Origin: Paenibacillus elgii NBRC 100335 | GTDB taxonomy: Bacteria > Bacillota > Bacilli > Paenibacillales > NBRC-103111 | Assembly (NCBI RefSeq): GCF_004000865.1 | Contig: NZ_BIMB01000066.1 | Location: 1 to 35,624 of the forward strand | Direction: 5' to 3' | DNA length: 35,624 nucleotides | Shown: one piece after another, positions 17,136-25,100 of the stretch | Layout: the number at the start of each line of letters is the position of its first letter | How positions within the stretch are numbered: position 1 is the first letter of the stretch | The notes under the pieces: generated by a model | What the model was told of the DNA's origin: nothing | Seen by the model: the letters and a program-made list of their open reading frames with translations, nothing else | The model's database searches: none | Made by a program: the position numbers and the translations under genes

Positions 17136-17957
17136 TTATTTCATCCCGGATGTCACCATACCGCTGACGAATTGACGCTGGAATATGACGAAAACCACAA
17201 GCACCGGAATCATCGTAATGACGGACATGGCAAGCAAGCTTCCCCAATCAACGTTAAATTCTCCTATAAAGTTGGACAAGGCCAATTGAATCGTATATAA
17301 GGACGGATCGCTAATTCCAATAAGAGGCCACAAGAAATCGTCCCATCGCCACATGAAAGAGAAAATCGCAAGCACCGCCAAGATCGGCTTGCAGATCGGC
17401 AGAATGATTTGCGAATAAATCCGCCATTCCGATGCCCCGTCCATCCGAGCCGCCTCAAGCAGTTCATCCGGTACGGTAAGCAAATACTGCCTGATCAAGA
17501 AAACGCCTGTCGGTGTGGCCGCCGGGGGAATGATAAGAGCCAGCAGGCTGTTGAACAATCCGAGGAAGCTGAGCACCTTAAAGATCGGGATCATAATGAC
17601 CTCAAGAGGGATCATCAAGGTAGACACGAACCCGACGAGCAGCACCGCAGCCCCTCTGAATTTATATTTAGCCAGCGCGAACCCTGCCATCGAGTTGATC
17701 AGCAGCAGCAGAATCGTTGAGCTGACCGTGACGATAGTGCTGTTGATGAAGTATCGTCCGAAGTTGCCCTTCTGAACGGCAGCCGTAAAGTGCTCGAAAG
17801 TCATCGGTTCCGGCCAAAATCTCGGGGGAAAGCTGTACAAATCATTGTTCGTCTTGAAGGACGAGATGACAATCCAAAGCACTGGAAACAACCACATGGC
17901 AGCCATTACAATAAGAAAAATATACAAGACGGCTTTGGCAGATGCCTTCAATTCCAC
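17136..17957 (-). CDS. ABC sugar transporter permease (MalG-type)
   Basis: A 273-residue inner-membrane permease of the CUT1 carbohydrate-uptake class with six predicted membrane segments. The EAA loop that docks the ATPase is EAARMDGASEWRIYSQIILPICKP (about residues 170-193). The start is assigned to the GTG at 17957: GGGAGG lies upstream, it follows the previous stop by one base, and the length then matches MalG-like proteins. The longer reading from 18137 overlaps the other permease gene and is rejected. It pairs with the preceding permease and binding protein. No ATPase gene is nearby; Bacilli normally supply a shared MsmX-type ATPase. Confidence 0.92.
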   Translation of the reverse strand: MELKASAKAVLYIFLIVMAAMWLFPVLWIVISSFKTNNDLYSFPPRFWPEPMTFEHFTAAVQKGNFGRYFINSTIVTVSSTILLLLINSMAGFALAKYKFRGAAVLLVGFVSTLMIPLEVIMIPIFKVLSFLGLFNSLLALIIPPAATPTGVFLIRQYLLTVPDELLEAARMDGASEWRIYSQIILPICKPILAVLAIFSFMWRWDDFLWPLIGISDPSLYTIQLALSNFIGEFNVDWGSLLAMSVITMIPVLVVFVIFQRQFVSGMVTSGMK

Positions 17958-17958
17958 G

Positions 17959-18858
17959 CTAATCGGAGCCTCCCTTTGACAGTTTGAACTGAAGAGCGGT
18001 AAACAGCGAAATAAGAACAAACAATAACACGGACATTGCGCTGGCCATGCCCAGCTCCTGCTTGGCAAACCCGGTTTCGTATATATATTGCACGATATAA
18101 GTCGTATCTTTGCCCGGTCCGCCCCCCGTGAGCGCAAACAGTAACGGATACGCCTTAAACGCCTCGATCAGCGTCAGCATCACGACAAGTACGGTCGTAG
18201 GCTTGAGCAGCGGAAGCGTAATGCTCCAGAATACCCGAGGCTTGGATGCCCCGTCCAATCTGGCCGCCTCATAATAATCATTCGGTATGGCCTGCAAGCC
18301 GGCCATGAAAATGACCATATAAAATCCAAGACGCGACCAAACCGTTGCGATCACCACCGATACATTCGCGAAAAAAGAATCCGATAAAAAATGAATCGGT
18401 TCCAAGCCGAACATCGTCATAAAGTAATTCAAAACACCGAAATCGCCGAAAATCCACTTCCACGTCAAACCAACAATGATATACGAAATCATCGTAGGCC
18501 AATAAAATATGGAGCGAAATAGTCCTTTAAGCCGGATTTGCTGGATCAGCATCATCGCTACGGCGAGGGACAGGCAGTAAATCGACGGTACTACAATGAG
18601 TGCATACAGGGCGGTTTTTCCCAGTGCGCTCCAAAACTCGTTGTTCGAAAAGATCTCTTTATAATTGTCAAAGCCTATAAACTCCATCGGATTCAATCCG
18701 TCATATTCGTGGAAAGAATAAACGAATCCGATTACCATTGGAATCACGATAAAAGTGGTAAAAATCAACAAGTTAGGCAGTACAAACAAATAAGGAATCC
18801 ATTTTTTAGATTGTCCCGGCTTCCTTATTGTCTTTACGGCAGAGGTTTGTACAGACAT
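17959..18858 (-). CDS. ABC sugar transporter permease (MalF/UgpA-type)
   Basis: A 299-residue permease with six predicted membrane helices beginning at WIPYLFVLPNLLIFTTFIVIP. The EAA motif is EAARLDGASKPRVFWSITLPLLKP. The ATG at 18858 has AAAGGAG eight bases upstream, and the extra upstream in-frame residues have no family support. It starts 40 nt after the solute-binding protein gene and is followed with 1 nt spacing by the second permease gene, so coupled translation is likely. Together the two form the channel of a CUT1 importer. Confidence 0.92.
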   Translation of the reverse strand: MSVQTSAVKTIRKPGQSKKWIPYLFVLPNLLIFTTFIVIPMVIGFVYSFHEYDGLNPMEFIGFDNYKEIFSNNEFWSALGKTALYALIVVPSIYCLSLAVAMMLIQQIRLKGLFRSIFYWPTMISYIIVGLTWKWIFGDFGVLNYFMTMFGLEPIHFLSDSFFANVSVVIATVWSRLGFYMVIFMAGLQAIPNDYYEAARLDGASKPRVFWSITLPLLKPTTVLVVMLTLIEAFKAYPLLFALTGGGPGKDTTYIVQYIYETGFAKQELGMASAMSVLLFVLISLFTALQFKLSKGGSD

Positions 18859-18898
18859 CAGGCTTACTCCTTTCCCTTCAACCGTACCGATGCATGGA

Positions 18899-20191
18899 TT
18901 ATTTCTTCTCTTCGCCGATGGCTTTATCAATTAATCCCGCAACTTTATCTAAGCCTGCTTGTCCCGTTATTTTTCCAACAATAATTTCCGAAATCGTCTT
19001 CTTCAACTCATTGCTGAATTTGGGCACAATCGTTTGCTTGGACCAATCCTCAGCTGCTGCCGGAACGGTGTTGTTCAGTTCGTTCGAGAAAACTTCCATC
19101 ATCTCTTTACCGAAAGCATAGTCCAGCTTCGCGTTGTCTTTGCGCGGGCTCAGGAACAATGCCTCTTGGGTATATTTCGCATTTACTTCTTTCGTGGTGA
19201 TATAGTTAATGAAATCGGTTGCTTCCTTCTCCACGCCGGAATTTTTGAATGCCATCGCGAATTTGCCGCCCGGTACCGAGGAACGCTGTTTGGCTTTCGG
19301 CATGTACGTTACGCCCCATTCAAAGTTCGAAATATCTTTATAATTGCTAATCATCCAATTTCCTGCTAAATGTGCGGCGACCGTCCCGCTGCGGAACAAG
19401 TTATTCGGGTTTTCCCCGCCAAGCCATACGGATGTGGGAGCGATGCCGTCGGTATGCAGCTTTTTAAAATATTCAACCGCCTGTATACCCGCTTCATTGT
19501 TGACTGTGGCTTTTGCTCCATCCGGGCTCATGAGGCTGCCTCCGAATTGGTACAAAATCGTCGACCACCGTTGCGGCGTAAAGTCCCACACAAGACCGTA
19601 TTTAGCCCCGCCTTTTTCCATTACCTGCTTCAAGGCGGCGGAGAACTCATCCCACGTCCAGACATTGTCGGGAGATGACGGCACCTTCACTCCGGCTTTA
19701 TCAAACAAGGTTTTATTGTAAATCAATCCGTTAGCCGTAACATCCATTGGAGCAGCTACCGCTTTATTATTCACCACATAGAAGGGTTTAAGGGAATCGA
19801 TGAACTGTCCGGTGTACTTCTCCAATCCGCCGTTGCTCTCACTTAAGTCCACCGCCTGTTTGGCAAATCCGCCAAGCTCCGTCGTACTGATTCGGGCCAA
19901 TGCCGGAGGCTCTCCGCCTGCGATCATCGTTTTCAATTTCGTCGACAGATCTTTATAAGGGACTTCGATCATATTTACTTTTACATTCGTATTTTTAGCT
20001 TCGTAATCTTTGATAATATCTTTCATGATTGCGCCTTCATTTCCATCTGCGAACCAGACAAAGTCCAGCTTTACGTTTTTACCGCCGGCTTCCGCTCCTC
20101 CACCCGATTCCTTCTTGGCGCAAGCGGCACTCATAAGCGTCAACAGAACCATGACCATACCAATAGATATCGCTTTCATTTTCTTATTCAT
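18899..20191 (-). CDS. Sugar ABC transporter solute-binding lipoprotein
   Basis: A 430-residue extracellular binding protein (SBP_bac_1/MalE-like). The signal peptide MNKKMKAISIGMVMVLLTLMSAAC ends in a lipobox with the lipidated Cys24. The mature part has family features such as LKTMIAGGEPPALARI, the hinge-proximal GLIYNKTLFDKAGVKVP and NVWTWDEFSAALKQVMEKGG, and a GTVAAHLAGNWMI stretch. The ATG at 20191 has AAAGGGG upstream; the upstream in-frame extension overlaps the AraC gene. It captures the substrate for the two permeases. The ligand is not identifiable from sequence; the glpK-GH31-glpD genes downstream suggest a glycerol-containing glycoside. Confidence 0.93.
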   Translation of the reverse strand: MNKKMKAISIGMVMVLLTLMSAACAKKESGGGAEAGGKNVKLDFVWFADGNEGAIMKDIIKDYEAKNTNVKVNMIEVPYKDLSTKLKTMIAGGEPPALARISTTELGGFAKQAVDLSESNGGLEKYTGQFIDSLKPFYVVNNKAVAAPMDVTANGLIYNKTLFDKAGVKVPSSPDNVWTWDEFSAALKQVMEKGGAKYGLVWDFTPQRWSTILYQFGGSLMSPDGAKATVNNEAGIQAVEYFKKLHTDGIAPTSVWLGGENPNNLFRSGTVAAHLAGNWMISNYKDISNFEWGVTYMPKAKQRSSVPGGKFAMAFKNSGVEKEATDFINYITTKEVNAKYTQEALFLSPRKDNAKLDYAFGKEMMEVFSNELNNTVPAAAEDWSKQTIVPKFSNELKKTISEIIVGKITGQAGLDKVAGLIDKAIGEEKK

Positions 20192-20252
20192 CGCTTCTAC
20201 CCCTTTTCTTCGTCTGGATAATTGAACCATTTGCTCTCTGCGGCTCAAAGCA

Positions 20253-21116
20253 TTATGCGCCAAAGTCTTTTTTACGGTAACTCTGCGGTGACACTCCGGC
20301 GTACTTCTTGAAAGAACGGCTGAAATGAACCGCCGTGTTGAATCCGAGCTTTTCTGATATTAATCCGACCGGCTCATCGGTCGTTCGAAGCATTTTTTTG
20401 GCTTCCTCGATCCTTTTACTGATGATATAGTTGTTAATCGTATATCCGGTAACCTCTTTAAAACAGTGACAAATATAATATTTGTTCAAATGCAGAGCCC
20501 CCGACAATTCCTGAAGCGAGAAATTCTCCGTAAAATGCTGATTTACATATTGCAAAATGCGGCGAACATTCTCCTGACTGTGCGATGGCTGTATGGCAGG
20601 CGCAATTTCATGCAGACGTTTGGCCTTGCGATAAATGGCAACCAGCAATTGAACCAGAAGCGCTTTTAAAATCAGTTCGTATCCGAACGACTCCCGTTCG
20701 TTTTCCCGGTGCAGTGCCCGGAAATACGCTTCTACTTCTTTGCGCTCTTCCAGTGACCAACGAATTAACCTTCCGCTGGGCGATTCAAACAAAGACATTA
20801 GCTTTTCAAACATATCTTCCGACATCTGCTCTTGCAAAAAAGACTCCGTAAAATTTACATAGCTGCGGACATAGGGAACATCTTTCGACGGATTAACCCT
20901 ATGAATGGTGCTTCCCCGAAATAGAAGCATATCTCCTGGAGATAGGTCGTATATATTATCTCCGATAATATAATTCGCATCCCCGCGTATGAAATAATAA
21001 ACTTCGAGTCCTTCATGGGTATGAACAGGCCAGTTGTACTGCCAGTCATCTGCGTCCGCCCTTACATACATCCCTAATTTTCGAAGAGCCAGATTCGTGG
21101 GCGTATGAATTACCAA
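20253..21116 (-). CDS. AraC-family transcriptional regulator
   Basis: A 287-residue regulator with an N-terminal cupin sensor domain (VHTHEGLEVYYFIRGDANYIIGDNIYDLSPGDMLLFRG, about 33-70) and a C-terminal double helix-turn-helix DNA-binding domain (ILQYVNQHFTENFSLQELSGALHLNKYYICHCFKEVTG through FSRSFKKYAGVSPQSYRK). The start is assigned to a TTG at 21116, because a perfect AAAGGAGG lies 6 bases upstream; a GTG at 21164 has no ribosome binding site. It heads the operon, 61 nt before the binding-protein gene, and probably activates the transporter genes in response to the imported sugar. A 7-bp inverted repeat lies in its leader. Confidence 0.92.
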   Translation of the reverse strand: MVIHTPTNLALRKLGMYVRADADDWQYNWPVHTHEGLEVYYFIRGDANYIIGDNIYDLSPGDMLLFRGSTIHRVNPSKDVPYVRSYVNFTESFLQEQMSEDMFEKLMSLFESPSGRLIRWSLEERKEVEAYFRALHRENERESFGYELILKALLVQLLVAIYRKAKRLHEIAPAIQPSHSQENVRRILQYVNQHFTENFSLQELSGALHLNKYYICHCFKEVTGYTINNYIISKRIEEAKKMLRTTDEPVGLISEKLGFNTAVHFSRSFKKYAGVSPQSYRKKDFGA

Positions 21117-21131
21117 TAGGGGCCTCCTTTC

Positions 21132-21158
21132 AACATCAAGCATAACTACTGTGATGTT
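21132..21158. repeat. Inverted repeat in the leader of the araC-type gene
   Basis: AACATCA (21132-21138) and TGATGTT (21152-21158) are perfect 7-bp arms around 13 bases, ending about 15 bases before the TTG start. It could be an operator for autoregulation or a weak mRNA hairpin. Confidence 0.4.
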
Positions 21159-21417
21159 TTTCACTCAAAATATAACATACTCAAATTGTGCCCACTTAAC
21201 ATATATTGCTCTTAATTTGATATGAATTGTTGAAAACGAACGATATGCTCTTCCAAAAAGAATGTTCAAAAATACCGAAAGCCCGGAGTTCTTCATCCAC
21301 AAACGGATAATCGATCGTCCTTTATAGCTATTGTATTAATGCATAAAATTCGACATCGATCGACAAATTTCTAACTAGGTCATAATACTATATCATTTTG
21401 ACGATGGTTTTTACAAA

Positions 21418-21523
21418 GTCGATCAGAGTAATCTCGTTTCCTTCCTTATCGGTCCCGATCGATCGTGCAGGATACGTCCTTGTGCGTTTTTTTCAGCGAC
21501 CGAAGATGCATCGGAATTTCGAT
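21418..21523 (-). pseudogene. sigK: Remnant of sigK (sporulation sigma factor), central segment
   Basis: Read on the minus strand, one frame gives EIPMHLRSLKKTHKDVS and, after a frameshift, the next gives SIGTDKEGNEITLID. Together these match the sigma-K segment that in B. subtilis runs from IENEILMHLRALKKTKKDVS through PIGQDKEGNEISLID (about residues 111-148). The intact segment would be 114 nt and here it is 106 nt: a 6-nt gap at the ENE codons plus two single-base losses account exactly for the difference. No sigma-factor similarity is seen on either side, so this is an isolated scrap and not a working gene. From memory, the breakpoint of skin-type sigK interruption lies at or near these ENE codons. 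Confidence 0.75.
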
Positions 21524-21569
21524 ACTAATGATCGTATATAATCGAAATATTCAGTTTTGCCCTGTATCG

Positions 21570-21596
21570 ATGCAGTACGGGCGCCAAGAGGGGCGC
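21570..21596. repeat. GC-rich inverted repeat in the scar region
   Basis: Two copies of the palindromic hexamer GGCGCC flank AAGAGG and are followed on the plus strand by TGTTTT. It may be a weak terminator or the end of a lost mobile element; the U-tract is poor. Confidence 0.3.
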
Positions 21597-21644
21597 CTGT
21601 TTTCACATTCTTGGGCTTATAGACGACTTTAAGGGGGCATACAT

Positions 21645-21851
21645 GTGGCGAAACAATTAGAACAAGTAGAAATATATGAGCGTTGGGGAAAAGAACTCGA
21701 AGCGACAAAGAATTTACCATTTGCTAATGCGGACAAATACCGGAATCTTATCTTGATTCTTCAAACATGCGAAATCCTAACCGCAGAGATTAAGGGAAGG
21801 AAGCTAAAAAAGTACGATCAATTGCAGGTTCTGTTTTCATTTACGATATAA
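21645..21851 (+). CDS. Small truncated gene of unknown function
   Basis: A 68-residue reading frame begins at a GTG with AAGGGGG seven bases upstream, so a real translation start is likely. The product (AKQLEQVEIYERWGKELE, then a helical, charged KYRNLILILQTCEILTAEIKGRKLKKYDQLQ) is soluble and all-helical in appearance. I do not recognise the family. The last ten codons overlap, on the other strand, the broken end of an ISL3-type transposase fragment, so the native C-terminus has probably been replaced by insertion-sequence DNA. Likely a leftover gene of a mobile element or phage. Confidence 0.45.
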   Translation: MAKQLEQVEIYERWGKELEATKNLPFANADKYRNLILILQTCEILTAEIKGRKLKKYDQLQVLFSFTI

Positions 21852-21985
21852 TGCACTTTACCGCTCGCGCCGCAATGCTGGCAGGAAAACTCTGCGCCAC
21901 GCTTAAAGTTTAAATACACATGCAGCTGCCTTGCTTGTTGATCCAATTCACGATAACTAACAAACCAAGGCAACTCAATTTTATC
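21818..21985 (-). pseudogene. ISL3-family transposase, N-terminal fragment
   Basis: A 55-codon minus-strand frame reads ELPWFVSYRELDQQARQLH, then VYLNFKRGAEFSCQHCGASGKVH. This is the N-terminal layout of ISL3 transposases: a short domain with an LDIYLDFERGA-like strand followed by a CxxC zinc-binding pair. The frame ends at a TGA (21818) where the normal protein would continue for some 350 residues, and it has no start codon with a ribosome binding site. The rest of the element is absent. The fragment cuts into the end of the small plus-strand gene. Family assignment is from motif memory. Confidence 0.6.
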
Positions 21986-22068
21986 CCGGCACCTCGCTTT
22001 TCGCCGGTAGATGGAGCATTGTCTCCTCGGAAAGTTGCTACGGAAAAGTTAATAATCGTCGCAATTTG

Positions 22069-22111
22069 AAAAAGACTGTAAGCATGTCTCATGGAAACAC
22101 ACTCACAGTCT
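22069..22111 (-). terminator. Terminator of the fructan operon
   Basis: On the minus strand AGACTGTGAG pairs with CTTACAGTCT (10 bp with one wobble pair), followed by five U. It lies 9 nt after the stop of the secreted GH32 gene, the last gene of the operon. Confidence 0.8.
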
Positions 22112-22119
22112 GACATACG

Positions 22120-25100
22120 CTATTCGACGACTTCCATCCTCCACTTTTGCCGGTCAAGTACGGGATCAGGCTCGCTTAAGCTCAGACCGTTTCCGTTTTC
22201 TGAAACCTCAAACACTTTCCCGTTATGAACTGAAGATATGCTTACGGTACCGTCTTCGTTCCGATGGAGCAGCCATCGCTGATTGTTAAAGCCAAGGTAG
22301 CTATACAACTGGATTTTGTTTTGTCCCGTATCGAGATCCAAAGCTTTGCCTTCCAGGGTACGGATAGAATAGGAGCCATGCTCATCGCCTGTAGGCACCA
22401 AAACCCAAGCTTGCGCGGCTTCGCCTTCTCCGGCAACCTTAAGAGTGGCCGGCTCCCCGTTTTCCGATTTGGACGTATAAAGAAATCCGTTAGTCGCGAT
22501 ATTCGTGAATCTTGCCTTTTGCAGCTTAGCCGCTTGCATCGAGCTGGCATTAACATTTTGATAATAAGCCTGGCCTCCGAATACATGCAGCCCGAAGTGT
22601 CCATCTGCAAACGTGCCGTCCTTAAGGTCCATGATCCTTGTTCCGTCCACGAAGATTTGGATATAGGGTCCATCGGCTTCGATTTTGACGCTGTAGGTTT
22701 TCCCGGGCTGTACAAAAGCCGGTACCTTCGCCAGCACCTGTCTGTCCGCAAAGCCTCCGTCGATCTTGTAGAAGAGCCTGAAGGCCTTCATATTCGGATC
22801 CAGATTAAAATAGTATCCGCTGCGTCCGTCCCGGCTCGCCCGGAACAAAAGGGAACCTGCCCCGCCGGATTCGGCAAGCATCATCTCCGCTTCGTAGACG
22901 AAATTGCCCGCCGTTTCCTGTGACATATAATGGGCATCGCTTGGATAACTGCCACGGATACCGCGCTCGGTAGCTACCCATTTTAACGAAGCCGGATCGG
23001 AAGTCCAGCCGGTTAGATTCGTCAGGAACTTGCCGTCATACACCTTTACGGGCACGGTCGCCGCTGCTTTTCCGTTTAGAGTAGTAATGGTAATAGCAGC
23101 TTCGCCTTCGCCGGTCGCCCGAATAACGGCTTTCGCATGGTCGGCTTGTTCGATCCTCACAATATTTGGATCGCTTGTTTTCCATTTGATCGGCTGTGTC
23201 CCGTTCCGTTTGCCGTTCTCTACTGCGACATTCAAAATTTGACTGTCCCCGACATTCATTTCCCGGATGCTTGTATCCGCCAACATTCGGGTTGTTCCAT
23301 CCGCCGTTTGGTTCCACACGTTCTTAAGCGCATACACCTTCATAGACAGCACGTTCACCTTGCCGCCATCGGTGTAAAAGCTCATGCCCCGGCTTGACGG
23401 GTCGGGGAAGATGACATCCGTGAAGACAACCCTGCCGTCATTCCCGAACACCTCAACGGAGGATTCATCCACGAAAACATGAAGTTTAACACGTCTGCCC
23501 TCCGGCTGAAGCGGAGCTGTGTGAACCGTTGAAAATAAATTTGAAAAATCGGATGCGCCTGAATTCGAACGATCCACGAACATCTGTTTTTCAGCGACTT
23601 GATATCCTACGATGGTTCTTTGGTCGTTTCCTTCGCGGAGATGAAACCCGAATTCACGCACCCCGCTTCCCAACGGAATTTCAATTTCGGCTTCGATTTC
23701 ATAAGCTCCTGAAGCGATACCCTGAAGCAAATTCGCCCCATTCGGGTTCACTTCTTTATGGACCACGGTATAAAGCTCGCTTCGCAAAGACTTAAGCTCT
23801 TCGATCGGAGCCTGAGCGAGCCGAATTCCCTCTCCCGTCCGCCTAAGCGTCACTTCTCTCGGCAGCGTAATTTCTCCCTTCCAGCCTACGGTCGGGAATG
23901 CGAAGGGATAATCCCAATTGGTCATCCAAGCCACCATGATCCGTCGATGATCCGGGAGATTGGAGAAGGACATGGACGCATAAAATTCCTTGCCGTAATC
24001 CGTTCGCAGCACCCTGCCGGCGGGATTATCGTTGAAAAACTTCCCTTCCGTAGTCAACTCGCCGACAAAATACTCCGCATCCGAGCCTTGCGTCTTCGGA
24101 TTGGCCCCCGTACTGATCATGAGCACCCATTTTTTCTCACCCGTCCCTTCCACCGTTAAAGGAAACAAGTCCGGGCATTCCCATACCCCGCCGCGAACAT
24201 AATTTCCATAGCCGAAATTATCGGTCAGCGTCCAATCGAGCAAATTCGTCGAGGTAAAAAAACGGATGTGGTCCCCTCCGGACACGACCATCACCCAACG
24301 GCCGTTCTCCTCGTCCCTGACAACCTTGGGATCGCGAAAGTCCCAGCCGCCCGGGTCATCTCCTTGCTTTCCGGGATTTTCGATCACAATCGGCCGCTCC
24401 TTGGAGTACTTCCAGGTACGCCCTTGATCTGTACTATAAGCGAGCCCGATACGCTGATTGCCCCCAGGCAAATCCGGGTTATAGGACGTATAATAGGCGA
24501 TCAGCCCTTTGCCTCCCGATTCTGTGAATAACCCGGACGCATTCTCCAGATCGGCAACAGCCGAGCCTGACCATACGTGTCCTTTATCATTCCACGGCAA
24601 AGCGATCGGAAGCCGCTTCCAATTCACCAGATCGGTACTGACTGCATGGGCCCAGGTTCCCCCATCCTGATGAAACAGATGGTATTCGCCTTCGTAGTAG
24701 ACAAGCCCGTTCGGATCGCTGGCGGACCCGCGGGCAGGCGAGTAGTGATAAGCGGGGCGAAACTGCTCCGTGTAATAGTCGGCTGCCGCAGTCACATACA
24801 TATTTTGAAAGTAAACGCTTCCATTCAAGGCGGAAAATCCGACGTGCCCACTTTTAAAGCTGTTGTCGGTAATATCGACAGCAGCCTCGGCGTACCCGTC
24901 GACAAATACCCGAATCCGATTGCCGACGGCATAGATTTCGAGATGATGTCTAGAGTCCGGTTGCGTAAGATAGGACTGTGCTGAAGTTTTGATGACGGTA
25001 CCATCCGCTTTTCGCAGCTGGGCCCGGACTTGATTGCCGTCTTTCCGTAAAGAAACCGCATAGCCCGAAAGCCCCGTTTTATCGGTCCTGAAGAGCATAG

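Noticed and set aside
21493..21720. 75-codon minus-strand frame covering the sigK scrap
   Set aside because: It is in a different frame from the sigma-K matches, is largely AT-rich and has no ribosome binding site.
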